Shown: positions 6,639-12,633 of the stretch, one piece after another
How positions within the stretch are numbered: position 1 is the first letter of the stretch
Layout: each line of letters begins with the position of its first letter
NCBI GenBank assembly: GCA_023145575.1
Contig: JAGLDN010000208.1
Span: 1-12,633 of the forward strand
Origin: Psychromonas sp.
GTDB taxonomy: Bacteria > Pseudomonadota > Gammaproteobacteria > Enterobacterales > Psychromonadaceae
DNA: 12,633 nucleotides
Reading direction: 5' to 3'
Made by a program: the position numbers and the translations under genes
The notes under the pieces: generated by a model
The model's input: the letters and a program-made list of their open reading frames with translations, nothing else
The model's database searches: none
What the model was told of the DNA's origin: nothing

Positions 6639-7610
6639 ATGATGAAAAATTTAAATATTGTTTTTGCAGGAACACCTGATTTTGCAGCTAAACACCTCAA
6701 TGCATTAATTGACTCAGAGCATAATATTGTTGCGGTTTACACCCAACCAGATCGCCCTGCGGGACGCGGGAAAAAATTAACAGCTAGCGCAGTAAAAAAT
6801 CTTGCTCTAACACATGATTTGCCTGTTTATCAGCCAATCGATTTTAAAAAGGCATCAATTATCAATCAATTGGCGGCGTTAAATTCCGACATTATGATTG
6901 TTGTCGCATACGGATTAATTTTACCTAAAAGCGTATTACAAACGCCACTGTTAGGTTGTTTAAACGTACATGGATCATTATTACCACGTTGGCGCGGCGC
7001 AGCGCCAATTCAGCGTTCAATTTGGGCAGGAGATACACAAACAGGTATTACCATTATGCAAATGGATGAAGGGCTTGATACTGGTGATATCCTTTGTAAA
7101 ACCATCTGCCAAATTAGCGCAGATGAAACCAGTGCATCATTATATGAAAAACTGGCTGAAAAATCGCCTGAAACATTAATTGAAACAATCAATCTACTTG
7201 CCGAAGGTAAATTAACACCGCAGATGCAAAATAATAACTTGGCAAATTACGCTAAAAAATTAAGCAAAGAAGAGGCGTTAATTAATTGGGATAATGATGC
7301 ACAAATGATTGAACGTTGTATTCGAGCCTTCAACCCATGGCCAATAAGCTATTTTAAAGTTCAAAATAATAGCATCAAAGTGCATAAAGCATCTTACATT
7401 AATGAACAATCCGATAAACCTGCTGGTTGTATACTAAAAGCAGATAAAAACGGCATACAAGTAAACACTGGAAACGGTATCATTAATTTACAAGTCATCC
7501 AACTTTCAGGTAAAAAAGCTATGCCAGTGAAAGATATACTAAACGCACGAAAATCTCTTTTTGCCATTAATACGCAATTTGACCTTAGTGCAAATTTGTC
7601 AGGTAATTAA
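6639..7610 (+). CDS. fmt: Methionyl-tRNA formyltransferase
   Basis: Fmt transfers a formyl group from 10-formyltetrahydrofolate to Met-tRNA(fMet) in the cytoplasm, preparing it for initiation. The product has 323 residues, close to the usual ~315. The N-terminal formyltransferase domain (about 1-205) shows FAGTPDFAAKHL (9-20), the folate-site segment LNVHGSLLPRWRG (108-120) and MDEGLDTGD (142-150). The catalytic trio equivalent to E. coli Asn106, His108 and Asp144 is Asn109, His111 and Asp147. The C-terminal tRNA-binding domain (about 210-315) includes the RAFNPWP segment. Two adjacent ATGs (6639 and 6642) could start it, and no strong ribosome site is visible, so coupling to def translation is likely. 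rsmB follows after one base. Confidence 0.97.
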   Translation: MMKNLNIVFAGTPDFAAKHLNALIDSEHNIVAVYTQPDRPAGRGKKLTASAVKNLALTHDLPVYQPIDFKKASIINQLAALNSDIMIVVAYGLILPKSVLQTPLLGCLNVHGSLLPRWRGAAPIQRSIWAGDTQTGITIMQMDEGLDTGDILCKTICQISADETSASLYEKLAEKSPETLIETINLLAEGKLTPQMQNNNLANYAKKLSKEEALINWDNDAQMIERCIRAFNPWPISYFKVQNNSIKVHKASYINEQSDKPAGCILKADKNGIQVNTGNGIINLQVIQLSGKKAMPVKDILNARKSLFAINTQFDLSANLSGN

Positions 7611-7611
7611 A

Positions 7612-8916
7612 GTGAATGTTCGCGCAGTTGCCGCTATCGTATTAAATCAAGTTATCGAACAAGGGGAATCGCTGTCACAAGCCCTTCCACTCGCGCAAAA
7701 AGATATTAATCTCAAAGATAAAGCATTACTTCAAATGCTATGTTATGGAGTTTTACGGACACTACCACGTTTAGATTTTTTCTGCTCCTCGCTGATAAAT
7801 AAACCCTTAAAAGGAAAACATCGTTGCCTGCATTTTTTAATTCTCATCGGAATTTACCAATTACTTTACACGCGTATCCCCAGTCATGCAGCCGTTGGTG
7901 AAACAGTCAATGGTGCAAAAGCACTCAAAAGAACAGCATTAAAAGGGATGATAAATGGTGTGTTGCGCAACTTTATGCGCAAGAAAAATCAATTAGTTGA
8001 AAAAGCAGATAAGCAAGATCAGCTACGTTACTGTCATCCATCTTGGTTAGTTAAACGATTACAACAGGCCTATGGAATTGAAAAATCAATAGAAATAATG
8101 CATGAAAACAATCAACAAGCGCCGATGTGGTTACGTGTCAATAAAGTGCATCACACCACACTTCATTACCAAACAATACTTAAAAAGGCGAATTTAGAGG
8201 CTTTTCTGACTATCGACATTGAAAATTGTAATGCATTACGCTTAGATAATGCAATCGATGTTAATAAATTGCCTGGTTTTGATAAAGGATGGGTCTCGGT
8301 TCAAGATGCTGCCGCGCAACTTGCTGCACATTATTTAAGCCCTCAAAAAAACGATCTGATCCTAGATGCTTGCGCTGCACCTGGTGGAAAAACGCTCCAT
8401 ACATTAGAGCTTCAACCAGATTTAAAACAAATGGTTGCTGTTGATTGCAATGAAAAACGTCTCTTACGAGTCCAAGAAAATTTAAACCGTCTAGGGTTAA
8501 CTGCAACCGTCATCCATGGTGACGCTTCAAAATCTGAAGATTGGTGGACGGGCGAACAGTTCGATCGTATTTTATGTGATGCGCCATGCAGTGCAACAGG
8601 GGTTATTCGTCGTCATCCTGATATTCGCTGGCTACGGCGTGACAGTGATATTCAAGAATTAGTCAAATTGCAAAAAAATATTTTACAATCACTTTGGAAA
8701 ATCCTAAAATCTGGAGGGATATTACTTTACGCAACGTGCTCCATTTTACCCGATGAAAATGATTTACAAATTGCGGATTTCCTAAAACATACCCCCAATG
8801 CTAAAATAATCCCACTCTCGAAAAGATCTAATATAGCAAAAGGCTGCCAACTTTTACCAAATGAAGACCATATGGATGGTTTTTATTATGCTAAATTACA
8901 AAAAGTAACATATTAA
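7612..8916 (+). CDS. rsmB: 16S rRNA (cytosine-967-C5)-methyltransferase RsmB
   Basis: RsmB (Sun/Fmu) uses S-adenosylmethionine to make m5C at position 967 of 16S rRNA. I chose the GTG at 7612, one base after the fmt stop: it gives 434 residues starting VNVRAVAAIVLNQVIEQG, matching the family, and CAGG lies about 10 bp upstream. A longer in-frame start at 7561 inside fmt is unlikely. The N-terminal NusB-like RNA-binding domain (about 1-150) includes LLQMLCYGVLRTL and LKGMINGVLRNF. The methyltransferase domain has the SAM-binding DACAAPGGKT (252-261), DAPCSATGVIRRHPDI with Cys326, and ATCSILPDEN with the catalytic Cys376. The ending DGFYYAKL is also typical. It probably shares the def-fmt transcript. 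Confidence 0.97.
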   Translation: MNVRAVAAIVLNQVIEQGESLSQALPLAQKDINLKDKALLQMLCYGVLRTLPRLDFFCSSLINKPLKGKHRCLHFLILIGIYQLLYTRIPSHAAVGETVNGAKALKRTALKGMINGVLRNFMRKKNQLVEKADKQDQLRYCHPSWLVKRLQQAYGIEKSIEIMHENNQQAPMWLRVNKVHHTTLHYQTILKKANLEAFLTIDIENCNALRLDNAIDVNKLPGFDKGWVSVQDAAAQLAAHYLSPQKNDLILDACAAPGGKTLHTLELQPDLKQMVAVDCNEKRLLRVQENLNRLGLTATVIHGDASKSEDWWTGEQFDRILCDAPCSATGVIRRHPDIRWLRRDSDIQELVKLQKNILQSLWKILKSGGILLYATCSILPDENDLQIADFLKHTPNAKIIPLSKRSNIAKGCQLLPNEDHMDGFYYAKLQKVTY

Positions 8917-8940
8917 TTATTAATACAGGGACGCTTTAAC

Positions 8941-10317
8941 ATGAAAATTATCATTTTAGGTGCAGGGCAAGTAGGCGCATCACTTGCGGAGAATTTAGTC
9001 GGTGAAAATAATGATATTACTATCATCGACATCTCAAATGAGCGCTTACAAAATTTACAAGATCGCTTTGATTTACGTGTTGTACAAGGCCATGCATCAA
9101 GCCCTAAGACACTTGGTGAAGCTGGAGCGGCTGATTCTGATATGTTAATTGCAGTGACTAACTCAGATGAAGTTAATATGATAGCCTGTCAGATTGCTTT
9201 CACGCTGTACAATATTCCTAAAAAGATTGCTCGCATTCGTTCTCAAAGTGTTGTTATGTATGAAAAAGAACTCTTTCAAACAGGGGCCTTACCCATTGAT
9301 CATATTATCGCACCTGAAAAATTAGTCAGTGACTATATACACCAATTAATTCAAAATCCTGGCGCATTACAAGTCGCCCATTTTGCAGAAGGTCGTGTAG
9401 GTCTTGTAGCCATCAAAGCCTATTATGGCGGCGCATTAGTTGGTAATGCACTCTCTAGTCTAAAAGAACACACGCCGAATATTGAAGCTCGTGTTGCCGC
9501 AATTTTTAGAAAAGGAAAAGCGATCCGTCCACAAGGCACAACCATTATTGAAGCTTATGATGAGATTTTTTTCATTACAGCAAGCAAGCACATTAAAGCG
9601 ATAATGAGCGAAATGCAGAAGCTTGAGTATCCTTACAAGCGCATCATGATCGTGGGGGGAGGCTATATTGGAGAAAGTCTAGCACGTAGACTTGAAAATC
9701 ACAATTCGGTTAAACTCATTGAAAAAGATCTTAAACGAGCAGAGTATTTATCAGAAAGTTTAGACAATACTATTGTTTTTTGTGGCGATTCATCTGATCA
9801 AGAGTTACTCGCAGAAGAGCATATCGATCAAACCGATTTAATTATTACGGTCACTAATGATGATGAAGCCAACATCATGTCCGCTATGCTAGCAAAACGT
9901 ATGGGGGTAAGAAAAGCCATGGTACTTATTCAGCGCGTTGCTTATATTGATCTTATCCAAGGAGGTATTATCGATATAGCCATTTCACCGCAACAGGCAA
10001 CAATATCAGCCTTATTAACCCATGTACGCAAAGCAGATTTACGACATGTGTATTCACTTCGCGAGGGTTTAGCTGAAGCCATTGAAATTATAGCAAGAGG
10101 AGATAGTAATACATCAAAAGTTATTGGCTGTGAAATTCGTAATTTGAAACTGCCACCTGGTACGAGTATTGGGGCTCTTGTACGTAAAAATGAAGTATTA
10201 ATTGCCCATAATAAAACGGTTATTGAATCTGATGATCATGTCATTTTATTTATAGTTAACAAAAAATATATCGGAGATATTGAAAAATTATTCCAGCCTA
10301 GTCCCTTCTTTTTATAG
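8941..10317 (+). CDS. trkA: Trk potassium uptake system regulatory protein TrkA
   Basis: TrkA is the cytoplasmic nucleotide-binding subunit that gates TrkH. At 458 residues it has the usual full length and two RCK modules. The first starts with the Rossmann motif IILGAGQVGASLAENL (3-18) followed by acidic IIDIS (28-32); the second starts near 234 with IMIVGGGYIGESLARRLE. Each is followed by an AVTNSDEVNM or TVTNDDEANIM block and then an RCK_C domain (about 140-225 and 370-455). Both glycine-rich motifs are intact, so NAD(H) and ATP/ADP binding should be kept. The ATG at 8941 has AGGGA nine bases upstream. It lies 24 bp after rsmB and 16 bp before trkH, which encodes its membrane partner. Confidence 0.97.
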   Translation: MKIIILGAGQVGASLAENLVGENNDITIIDISNERLQNLQDRFDLRVVQGHASSPKTLGEAGAADSDMLIAVTNSDEVNMIACQIAFTLYNIPKKIARIRSQSVVMYEKELFQTGALPIDHIIAPEKLVSDYIHQLIQNPGALQVAHFAEGRVGLVAIKAYYGGALVGNALSSLKEHTPNIEARVAAIFRKGKAIRPQGTTIIEAYDEIFFITASKHIKAIMSEMQKLEYPYKRIMIVGGGYIGESLARRLENHNSVKLIEKDLKRAEYLSESLDNTIVFCGDSSDQELLAEEHIDQTDLIITVTNDDEANIMSAMLAKRMGVRKAMVLIQRVAYIDLIQGGIIDIAISPQQATISALLTHVRKADLRHVYSLREGLAEAIEIIARGDSNTSKVIGCEIRNLKLPPGTSIGALVRKNEVLIAHNKTVIESDDHVILFIVNKKYIGDIEKLFQPSPFFL

Positions 10318-10333
10318 TATGGGAAATTAATAT

Positions 10334-11779
10334 ATGAATTATCGTCCTCTCTTTTTTATTGTTGGTCTGGTTATTTCAAAGATCGCTATTTTCATGTACT
10401 TTCCAATGTTGCTTGCTTTTTTCACGCATACGATGGGAGGTTTTGAGTTTTTTCTTTCTATTATTATTACGCATATTTGTTCGTTTATTTTAATATACAT
10501 TGGCGAGGAGAAGCGACATGTTAAATTAGGGGTAAAAGAAATGTTTTTACTCACTGCTACTGTTTGGCTTTTGTCTTGTTTTTTTGCGGCATTACCATTT
10601 ATTTTCATCGAGCATATTAGTTATACCAATGCTTTTTTTGAAACAATGTCAGGCATTACCACAACAGGAAGTACTGTTTTACATGGATTAGATTCCATGC
10701 CTCAAAGTATTTTGTTGTGGCGCTCACTTCTGCAATGGATAGGTGGTGTTGGTTTTATCGCAATGAGTGTGGCGATCCTTCCTTTTCTCAATGTCGGGGG
10801 GATGCGCTTATTCCAAACTGAATCATCTGATTGGTCAGATAAAGAAGAAGCACGTACGAGCCAAGTCGCATTAGGTATTATAATAGTTTATATCCTTTTA
10901 ACTTTAGCTTGTTTTATTGGTTACATTTTCTCGGGAATGACTGTTTTTGAAGCAATAAATCATGCATTTACAACAATTTCAACAGGAGGATATTCCACAT
11001 CAGATCAGTCAATGATGCATTTTTCACATATTGCAGATTGGAACGCAATTATTTTCATGTTTTTGGGCGGTCTACCTTTTTTACTCTTTGTCCGATCATT
11101 TCACCGACAAAATATAGGCTGCATTATAAAAGACGCCCAAGTATTAGGGTTTTTAAAGTTAGTCATCCTTGTGTCAGTAACATTAACCGCCTATTTGACA
11201 CTTTCAGGAAAATTTCCATTACGTGATGCAATTCGTCTAAGCTTGTTTAATGTTATTTCGGTACTCACTACAACAGGCTTTGGATTAGGTGATTTCACCA
11301 AATGGGGGGCTTTTTGCGTCTCTATTTTTTTCGGATTGTTATTTATTGGAGCATGTTCAGGATCAACATCAGGCGGTATAAAAATCTTTCGTTTTCAAAT
11401 TGCAATCGCATTACTAAAACGCCAACTTATGTTACTAATGCACCCTCGCGCTTTGCTCCCTCAAAAATACAACCATAGAAAAGTAAATGATGATATATTA
11501 CGATCATTAATCGCTTTTATATTGGCCTATCTTGCCACCATAGCCATTGCAACGTTACTACTCACATTACTCGGAAATTCAATGCTTACATCTTTGACCG
11601 CGACAATATCAGCGGTATCAAATGTTGGTCCAGGATTAACGCAAGAAATTGGACCTTCAGCTAATTATGCTTTTTTTGCAGATAGTGCTAAATGGATATT
11701 AGCGGTGTGCATGTTACTCGGTAGACTTGAAATATTAACGGTCATGGTGCTATTTACGAGACATTTTTGGCGAAAATAA
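10334..11779 (+). CDS. trkH: Trk potassium uptake system channel subunit TrkH
   Basis: TrkH is the inner-membrane potassium-translocating subunit. The 481-residue product is highly hydrophobic with the fourfold M1-P-M2 layout of the SKT family. The four filter loops are visible: TTTGST (Gly112), TISTGGYST (Gly218), LTTTGFGLGD (Gly315) and SNVGPGL (Gly432). The cytoplasmic gate residues are also present: SGSTSGGIK with Lys350, and LLGRLEI with Arg464. The ATG at 10334 follows a weak GGGAAATT site. In some genomes trkA and trkH are unlinked; here they are adjacent and same-strand, so the regulator and channel are likely co-expressed. It is the last gene of the run, and hairpins follow at 11792-11866. 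Confidence 0.97.
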   Translation: MNYRPLFFIVGLVISKIAIFMYFPMLLAFFTHTMGGFEFFLSIIITHICSFILIYIGEEKRHVKLGVKEMFLLTATVWLLSCFFAALPFIFIEHISYTNAFFETMSGITTTGSTVLHGLDSMPQSILLWRSLLQWIGGVGFIAMSVAILPFLNVGGMRLFQTESSDWSDKEEARTSQVALGIIIVYILLTLACFIGYIFSGMTVFEAINHAFTTISTGGYSTSDQSMMHFSHIADWNAIIFMFLGGLPFLLFVRSFHRQNIGCIIKDAQVLGFLKLVILVSVTLTAYLTLSGKFPLRDAIRLSLFNVISVLTTTGFGLGDFTKWGAFCVSIFFGLLFIGACSGSTSGGIKIFRFQIAIALLKRQLMLLMHPRALLPQKYNHRKVNDDILRSLIAFILAYLATIAIATLLLTLLGNSMLTSLTATISAVSNVGPGLTQEIGPSANYAFFADSAKWILAVCMLLGRLEILTVMVLFTRHFWRK

Positions 11780-11791
11780 CGATATCAATAT

Positions 11792-11866
11792 ATGCCTATC
11801 TGATACAATAACCTAGGCATTATGCGACCACTTGCTCACTGTGGCTCCTACCGAGTATAGGAGCCA
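11792..11866 (+). terminator. Hairpins downstream of trkH, possible terminator region
   Basis: Two inverted repeats follow the trkH stop. ATGCCTA (11792-11798) pairs with TAGGCAT (11814-11820) over a 15-nt loop. TGGCTCCTA (11842-11850) pairs perfectly with TAGGAGCCA (11858-11866) over a 7-nt loop. The second is GC-rich and stable but lacks a U-tract directly after it, so it may protect the 3' end of the mRNA rather than act as a classic intrinsic terminator. Confidence 0.45.
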
Positions 11867-11920
11867 TCAATAACGCTCGGTCTATTTTAATTTATTGTAC
11901 ATTTTCCTAAAGTATTTTAG

Positions 11921-12040
11921 ATGCATCTTTTCCGTAACGATACGAGAAATACCAGTCGCAAGCTCGATAAACAGATCAAGGCACAATATTCAACCAATCA
12001 ACGAGTAGCTGAGTTTATCGTTAATCGGTATAATTTATAA
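11921..12040 (+). pseudogene. Possible IS481-type transposase N-terminal fragment
   Basis: A 39-codon frame from ATG 11921 to TAA 12038-12040 starts MHLFRNDTRNTSRKLDKQIK. This resembles the MHLH.NA.TTP..R..I opening of IS481-like transposases. The next part (NQRVAEFIVNRYNL) fits the following helix-turn-helix pattern (V.ELA..Y.I). The frame then stops, and no DDE region follows within the window. It has no ribosome site of note. If the match is real it is a dead stub; a chance similarity over ~40 residues cannot be excluded. Confidence 0.4.
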
Positions 12041-12218
12041 GACTCAATTACTTTTCCATCAAAATTGAACTGCTCTTTAGCATTGCTGCGTCTTAACCCA
12101 TTTGACCACGGAAAACAACCAAAAATAACACATTCTGATTTTATCGCTATTATAATACAATTTATTGACTGTCTTGTCGGTATTCCACTTAAAAATTCTT
12201 GATGATCTCTTAACCAAT
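12041..12218. other. Gene-less stretch
   Basis: No supported gene. A 63-codon minus-strand frame (12077-12268) includes SNRWWIIDR, faintly like the RW.VER block of IS5-type transposases, but no other motif of that family follows. I treat it as unexplained and probably decayed sequence. Confidence 0.3.
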
Positions 12219-12389
12219 CTATCTATGATCCACCAACGATTCGAATACTTTTGAGCCTTTTGCGACACATAAAACTACTGACATGCTTTTACATGTTATA
12301 ATTTTAACGCAGTCCTCGACGATACATACAGTTGTTTTAGCGTTGATATCTATTACTTTTTGGCTATGATTAGCTGCAGTTTTAGACAA
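12219..12389 (-). CDS. Short ORF of unknown function, doubtful
   Basis: A 56-codon minus-strand frame could begin at a TTG (12387-12389), preceded by an AGAGGA site six bases upstream, and ends with TAG at 12219-12221. It starts with SKTAANHSQKVIDINAKTT when the first residue is left off, and has four Cys (22, 27, 33, 41). I do not recognise it. It overlaps by 37 bp the end of the frame at 12353-12511 in another phase. The two could be parts of one frameshifted gene: the upstream frame ends LIIAKK where this one reads KVIDINAK. The only supports are the ribosome-site spacing and a fairly protein-like composition, so it may be spurious. Confidence 0.22.
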   Translation of the reverse strand: MSKTAANHSQKVIDINAKTTVCIVEDCVKIITCKSMSVVLCVAKGSKVFESLVDHR

Positions 12390-12511
12390 TTTAAATCCTC
12401 TTTATTAAGTGGATCGTACAATACATCTTTTTTCATATCCGAAAAGCTTAGCAAAGAAGCGTACATTAAATTCTCAAATGCATAGCTTAAATTAGTTGGA
12501 AAAGTAGCCAG
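12353..12511 (-). pseudogene. Unrecognised protein fragment, no start codon
   Basis: A minus-strand frame of 52 sense codons runs from just after a TAA (12512-12514) to TAA at 12353-12355. The sequence around SYAFENLMYASLLSFSDMKK, then DVLYDPLNKEDLN, looks like a genuine amphipathic helical protein rather than random translation. The first ATG is internal (about residue 17), with no clear ribosome site. I cannot assign a family. It is probably the remnant of a gene broken at both ends, possibly continuing in the overlapping frame at 12219-12389. Confidence 0.25.
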
Positions 12512-12520
12512 TTAAATATA

Positions 12521-12567
12521 TATACTCATCACATCTGAAGATACTCGCTTCTGGTGTGATGAGTATA
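12521..12567. repeat. Long, nearly perfect hairpin
   Basis: TATACTCATCACA (12521-12533) pairs perfectly with TGTGATGAGTATA (12555-12567). Pairing continues inward through a T-G wobble, a C-G pair, one T-T mismatch and GAAG/CTTC, leaving a 7-nt loop (12541-12547). The stem is therefore about 20 positions long with one mismatch. A T-rich run (ATTTTTC) lies some 20 bp to the right. It could be a terminator for a gene entering from the right or left, or a small palindromic mobile repeat; copies elsewhere in the genome would decide. Confidence 0.75.
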
Positions 12568-12633
12568 GTTATGGGTTTCCTGTTTATTTTTCACTATCAA
12601 GGGGCTGGTTATAGTGGTTTAATAATTTTGGAA
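12568..12633. other. Window end, nothing recognised
   Basis: AT-rich sequence after the hairpin with no supported start, motif or frame before the window closes. Confidence 0.3.

Noticed and set aside
7561..7611. Longer start for rsmB inside fmt
   Set aside because: The extra 17 residues are not part of the RsmB family N-terminus, while the GTG at 7612 has a ribosome site and fits.
12077..12268. IS5-type transposase C-terminus (SNRWWIIDR)
   Set aside because: One short resemblance only; no further family motifs and no matching upstream region.

Overview
The window reads as AT-rich chromosomal DNA of a gammaproteobacterium. The evidence is an intact core block with a gene order well known in that class: smg, dprA and a LysM-domain gene run leftward, and def, fmt, rsmB, trkA and trkH run rightward. 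The proteins closely resemble their E. coli-type homologues; Smg has exactly the usual 157 residues. Decayed insertion sequences and a decaying yrdD gene beside this core suggest a genome undergoing reduction or in a permissive, perhaps host-associated, lifestyle. That lifestyle is inference, and I do not name a genus.

Layout. 1-441 is the 3' end of an Asn/Gly/Thr-rich protein made of 36 uninterrupted tetrapeptides (12-bp period), followed by a terminator-like hairpin at 506-542. 543-2465 is an insertion-sequence graveyard: an IS3-family transposase C-terminus (minus), a probable IS66-type accessory ORF fragment (plus) and an IS30-family transposase (minus), all broken. 2739-3284 is a yrdD (zinc-ribbon) pseudogene. 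3289-6019 holds smg, dprA and the LysM gene on the minus strand. 6020-6112 is the divergent promoter region. 6113-11779 is a tightly packed plus-strand run of def, fmt, rsmB, trkA and trkH. 11780-12633 has no convincing intact gene; it holds hairpins, a possible IS481-type transposase start and two short overlapping unrecognised ORFs.

How the genes work together. Fmt formylates initiator Met-tRNA and Def removes the formyl group from nascent proteins, so the two are a functional pair. RsmB methylates 16S rRNA (m5C967). TrkA and TrkH are the regulatory and channel subunits of the Trk potassium uptake system. DprA protects and loads transforming ssDNA. Smg and the LysM protein are conserved but poorly understood.

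The least ordinary item is the tetrapeptide-repeat protein. Every one of the 36 visible units has Asn or Asp at position 3, and 16 of the unit junctions form N-X-T sequons. I did not find a clearly new multi-gene system.
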